Positions 61,601 through 64,000 of a stretch of DNA of 64,000 nt are shown here, piece after piece. The notes under the pieces were generated by a model, which was given only the letters and a program-made list of their open reading frames with translations, ran no database searches and was not told the DNA's origin. The position numbers were made by a program, and so were the translations under genes. Numbering within the stretch: position 1 is the stretch's first letter; every line of letters begins with the position of its first letter. The stretch lies in contig CM040746.1 in assembly GCA_022829145.1 (NCBI GenBank), forward strand, positions 28,773,832-28,837,831, written 5' to 3'. This stretch comes from Albula goreensis (lineage: Eukaryota; Chordata; Actinopteri; Albuliformes; Albulidae).

Positions 61601-64000
61601 TGTTGCATCAATGCAGTGTCCTCCATCAGTTGCAGTTCCAGAGATTGCAGACAAATGCACATTTCCTTCCTAATTACATTCTGCAAGCTACTGTTTCCTT
61701 TCACCCTGCACTCCACCAGCTGATCCATGCAGCTGTTGAGCTGGGTGGTGCATATCACACACAGCTTGCTCAGGCAGACTGAGGGTCATAAAACTGACCA
61801 AAGAAGTCACTCTGGCACAAGGATAAATCCCCACCAATAGCTTTCTCTATCTGCTGACAGCCTGGCCAATAGTGTACAGCTGGCTATGCCATGGTCATAT
61901 TACATTTGTTTCTTTTCCACAAAACAGTCTCATAATAAAACTGACAATGTGATGATGCGATTAAATAACCACAACATTATTTTCCTGTTTACTTACTTGA
62001 CTTCCAGCAACTACAGCTTGTCTGTCTGTCTGCTCATGTTTGTGTGTCTGTAGAAATGTTTGTGCTTGGCTCTGACTGCCTCTGGCTCTCTGCAACTGTG
62101 TCTCTGTATGTCTCTGTGTGTATATCTCTCTGTCTGGCTCTCTCTCACAGCAATACATCCTGCTCCATGATATGGTGTCCGCTCACAATGTGGTGAGGTG
62201 TACCATCTACCGGGGTAACCAAGGTAAGACAGTTCTCCAAAATAAACCCATCCCACAAAACTTTCAGTTTTTACTTTCAATCGTGTGTGCAGGTGCTTTG
62301 AGGATTGAAGTCATTGAGGATTTCAGTCCAGCATATTTTCCATTTCACATGCAAACCACATAATGCTATAAACTCATTACTGAGATTAAAGAGCTTTTTC
62401 TTTATGGTGATAAATTAAATTGGGTGGTTAAATGCACTGTACATTGATTCTGGGAGTGGAAAACCCAGAGGAATAGCTTAACAAGTATTTGAAATAAATA
62501 TGATCTACCCTGGAAGAGCCATTTACTGGTGACAAATTTTCATGCACTTTTTATTGTTTTTCAAAATAAATATGGTATGTTTAGTATCTAACTCCAGTTA
62601 AGTACAGTGTTAAATGTGACATTTAAGTTTATTTATTGTTAATGTTCCAGATAGGAGCCACTGATGCCATTTAAGTGCGTGTGTTAGTGAAAACCTGCAG
62701 ATACTGACCTTACAGGTTTACAGTTGATTTAAGTAAATGATTTAAAGTAATAAGGTGTTTAAAGTAAAACAATTTTTTATTTGTCTCACTGACTCTTGCA
62801 GATACTGAGGAGATCCTTTCCACAGACTTGGTGCCTGGTGATGTCATGGTAATCCCAGCCAATGGCATGATGATGCCTTGTGATGCGGCTTTGATTGGCG
62901 GGACCTGCATAGTCAATGAGAGCATGCTGACAGGTGAGACATGAACCTGCTGTTCCTCTAATCGTGACATTACAGGTGAGTCACAGTAATTAGAACTATT
63001 AAGAGCAGACAGTGGGGTGCATATGTTCACATGTAAAGGAAGCACCGCTAAGTCATTCTCATCCTTGAAATGGCCTATACCACTGTCATGATCCTCAGGG
63101 GAGAGTGTGCCAGTAACCAAGACCCAGCTGCCACTGTCTGGCCAGGATGGCAGCCCAAATGCTGATGTCCAGGAGCCCTTGTATGACCCAGAGGAGCACC
63201 GAAGACACACCCTCTTCTGTGGCACACAGGTCATCCAGACACGCTACTACAGTGGAGAGAGGGTCAAAGCCGTGGTCATCCGCACAGGTGTGTCTGTGTG
63301 ACTGGTTAGTCCATTTTCATGTAAATTATGAATGAGTATTCACAGTAACATTAATCTTAACTGACATCAAGATTAATACTAAGTAGACACAAAGACTACC
63401 TGTCTGAGACAAACAAAACAATGAAAATAATTTCATGCATACTCTCTCAGAGTTATGGGAATACTTGTACTCTACAATGACCTTTATTTTATATGATATT
63501 CATGTCAGACTTGTTTTTAGACACAGAATTCTTGTGTGTAGCACCTTGCAGGTGGACATGAGTGCATACTTACACTTGTATTTACATTTTGGTGTGAAGC
63601 AGTTGTTCTTCTCCAGAGGTTTATCCAATAGGTTTAGGCAACGAACAACACCAAGAGACAACACCAAGTTCTTAGCATTGCAACTCATGGTGGCAGTCAT
63701 TTTATTAACTTACAACATATCTTTAAGTACCGTGGTGGATGTGATACAGAGGGAAATTGAAGAAAAAGCAGGTTTTAGGATATAGTGATAACAGTGGGTG
63801 ACATTAATGTAGACAGACATAAAAAGCATCTCTCCACCCTCCAGGCTTCTCCACAGTGAAGGGTCAGCTGGTGAGGTCCATCCTGTACCCGAAGCCATCA
63901 GACTTCCGGCTGTACCGAGATGCCATCCGATTCCTGCTGGGGCTAGTGTGTGTGGCAGCAGGGGGCATGGCCTACTCCATCTACATCAGTGCCTCCAAAG
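55684..64000 (+). CDS. atp13a3: P5B-type ATPase, ATP13A3-like (5' part)
   Basis: N-terminal part of a multi-pass endo-lysosomal/recycling-compartment P5B pump; mammalian ATP13A2 and ATP13A3 move polyamines. Coding exons: 55684-55767, 57062-57235, 58175-58324, 58580-58731, 59351-59420, 60841-60975, 62151-62223, 62802-62933, 63099-63287 and 63845-64000 (open at the edge); every phase closes. The start ATG follows an in-frame TAG in the same exon. After an acidic GEEEEM linker comes the hydrophobic P5B-specific hairpin ([17 protein letters not shown]), then [31 protein letters not shown], the actuator with [10 protein letters not shown] and [21 protein letters not shown] and [17 protein letters not shown]. 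The DKTGT phosphorylation site and the transport core lie beyond the window. Wording is much closer to ATP13A3 than ATP13A2 or ATP13A4; a fish-specific ATP13A3 duplicate cannot be excluded. Confidence 0.9.
56722..56885. mobile_element. Possible short hAT-like nonautonomous repeat
   Basis: Begins CAGTGATGCC (hAT-like end) and contains two direct copies of TGCTTAGGGCCCC (56757, 56844) and GGGCCCCC-type palindromes, unlike the surrounding AT-rich intron. It ends near GGGCCAGTCCTG. No 8-bp target duplication could be confirmed. Confidence 0.35.

Overview
The window is vertebrate nuclear DNA, almost certainly from a teleost fish. Small exons with GT/AG introns encode proteins with clear vertebrate homologues. 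The intergenic DNA is AT-rich with CA, GA, AT and TTA microsatellites. It also carries the fish-type repeat tail (a CGCTCTGGATAAGAG-like core followed by a run of ATGTA/CATTA) shared by L2-clade LINEs and their SINEs, and a Tc1-like transposon relic. The species cannot be fixed from the sequence. I see no prokaryotic genes, CRISPR array, rRNA or recognisable tRNA gene, and no retrovirus-like or capsid-bearing element.

Layout. (1) 1-7.9 kb, plus strand: the last four coding exons and a long 3'UTR of a Na+/K+-ATPase beta subunit, best matched to ATP1B2. (2) 7.9-16.1 kb: intergenic, with an L2-type LINE 3' end (minus) and a decayed Tc1-like transposon. (3) 16.1-18.3 kb, minus strand: a complete four-exon gene for a glycolipid-transfer-protein-fold protein, best called gltpd2, with an N-terminal hydrophobic anchor. 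(4) 20.1-27.1 kb, minus strand: a complete five-coding-exon gene for a 217-residue Pro/Ser-rich protein that I cannot name. It carries an espin-type WH2 actin-binding motif. (5) 27.1-49.7 kb, plus strand: tsc22d4, with upstream noncoding exons, one large coding exon, a second exon, an 11-kb intron and two small exons encoding the TSC box and leucine zipper. Inside that intron lies a 2.19-kb open exon, phase-compatible with both its neighbours, that would more than double the protein. (6) 50.7 kb to the end, plus strand: the 5' part of a P5B-type ATPase, closest to ATP13A3, cut off by the window edge after the actuator domain.

The genes are ordinary host genes with no evident shared pathway: ion pump accessory subunit, lipid transfer, actin-related scaffold, leucine-zipper regulator, polyamine-type transporter. 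The most useful observations are the long optional exon of tsc22d4 with its VHTT tandem repeat, the shortened tsc22d4 C terminus, the unnamed WH2 protein, and a lysine replacing the conserved lipid-contacting aspartate in the gltpd2 product. All exon joins below were read by eye from splice signals, reading phase and remembered family sequences. No alignment or expression data were available.
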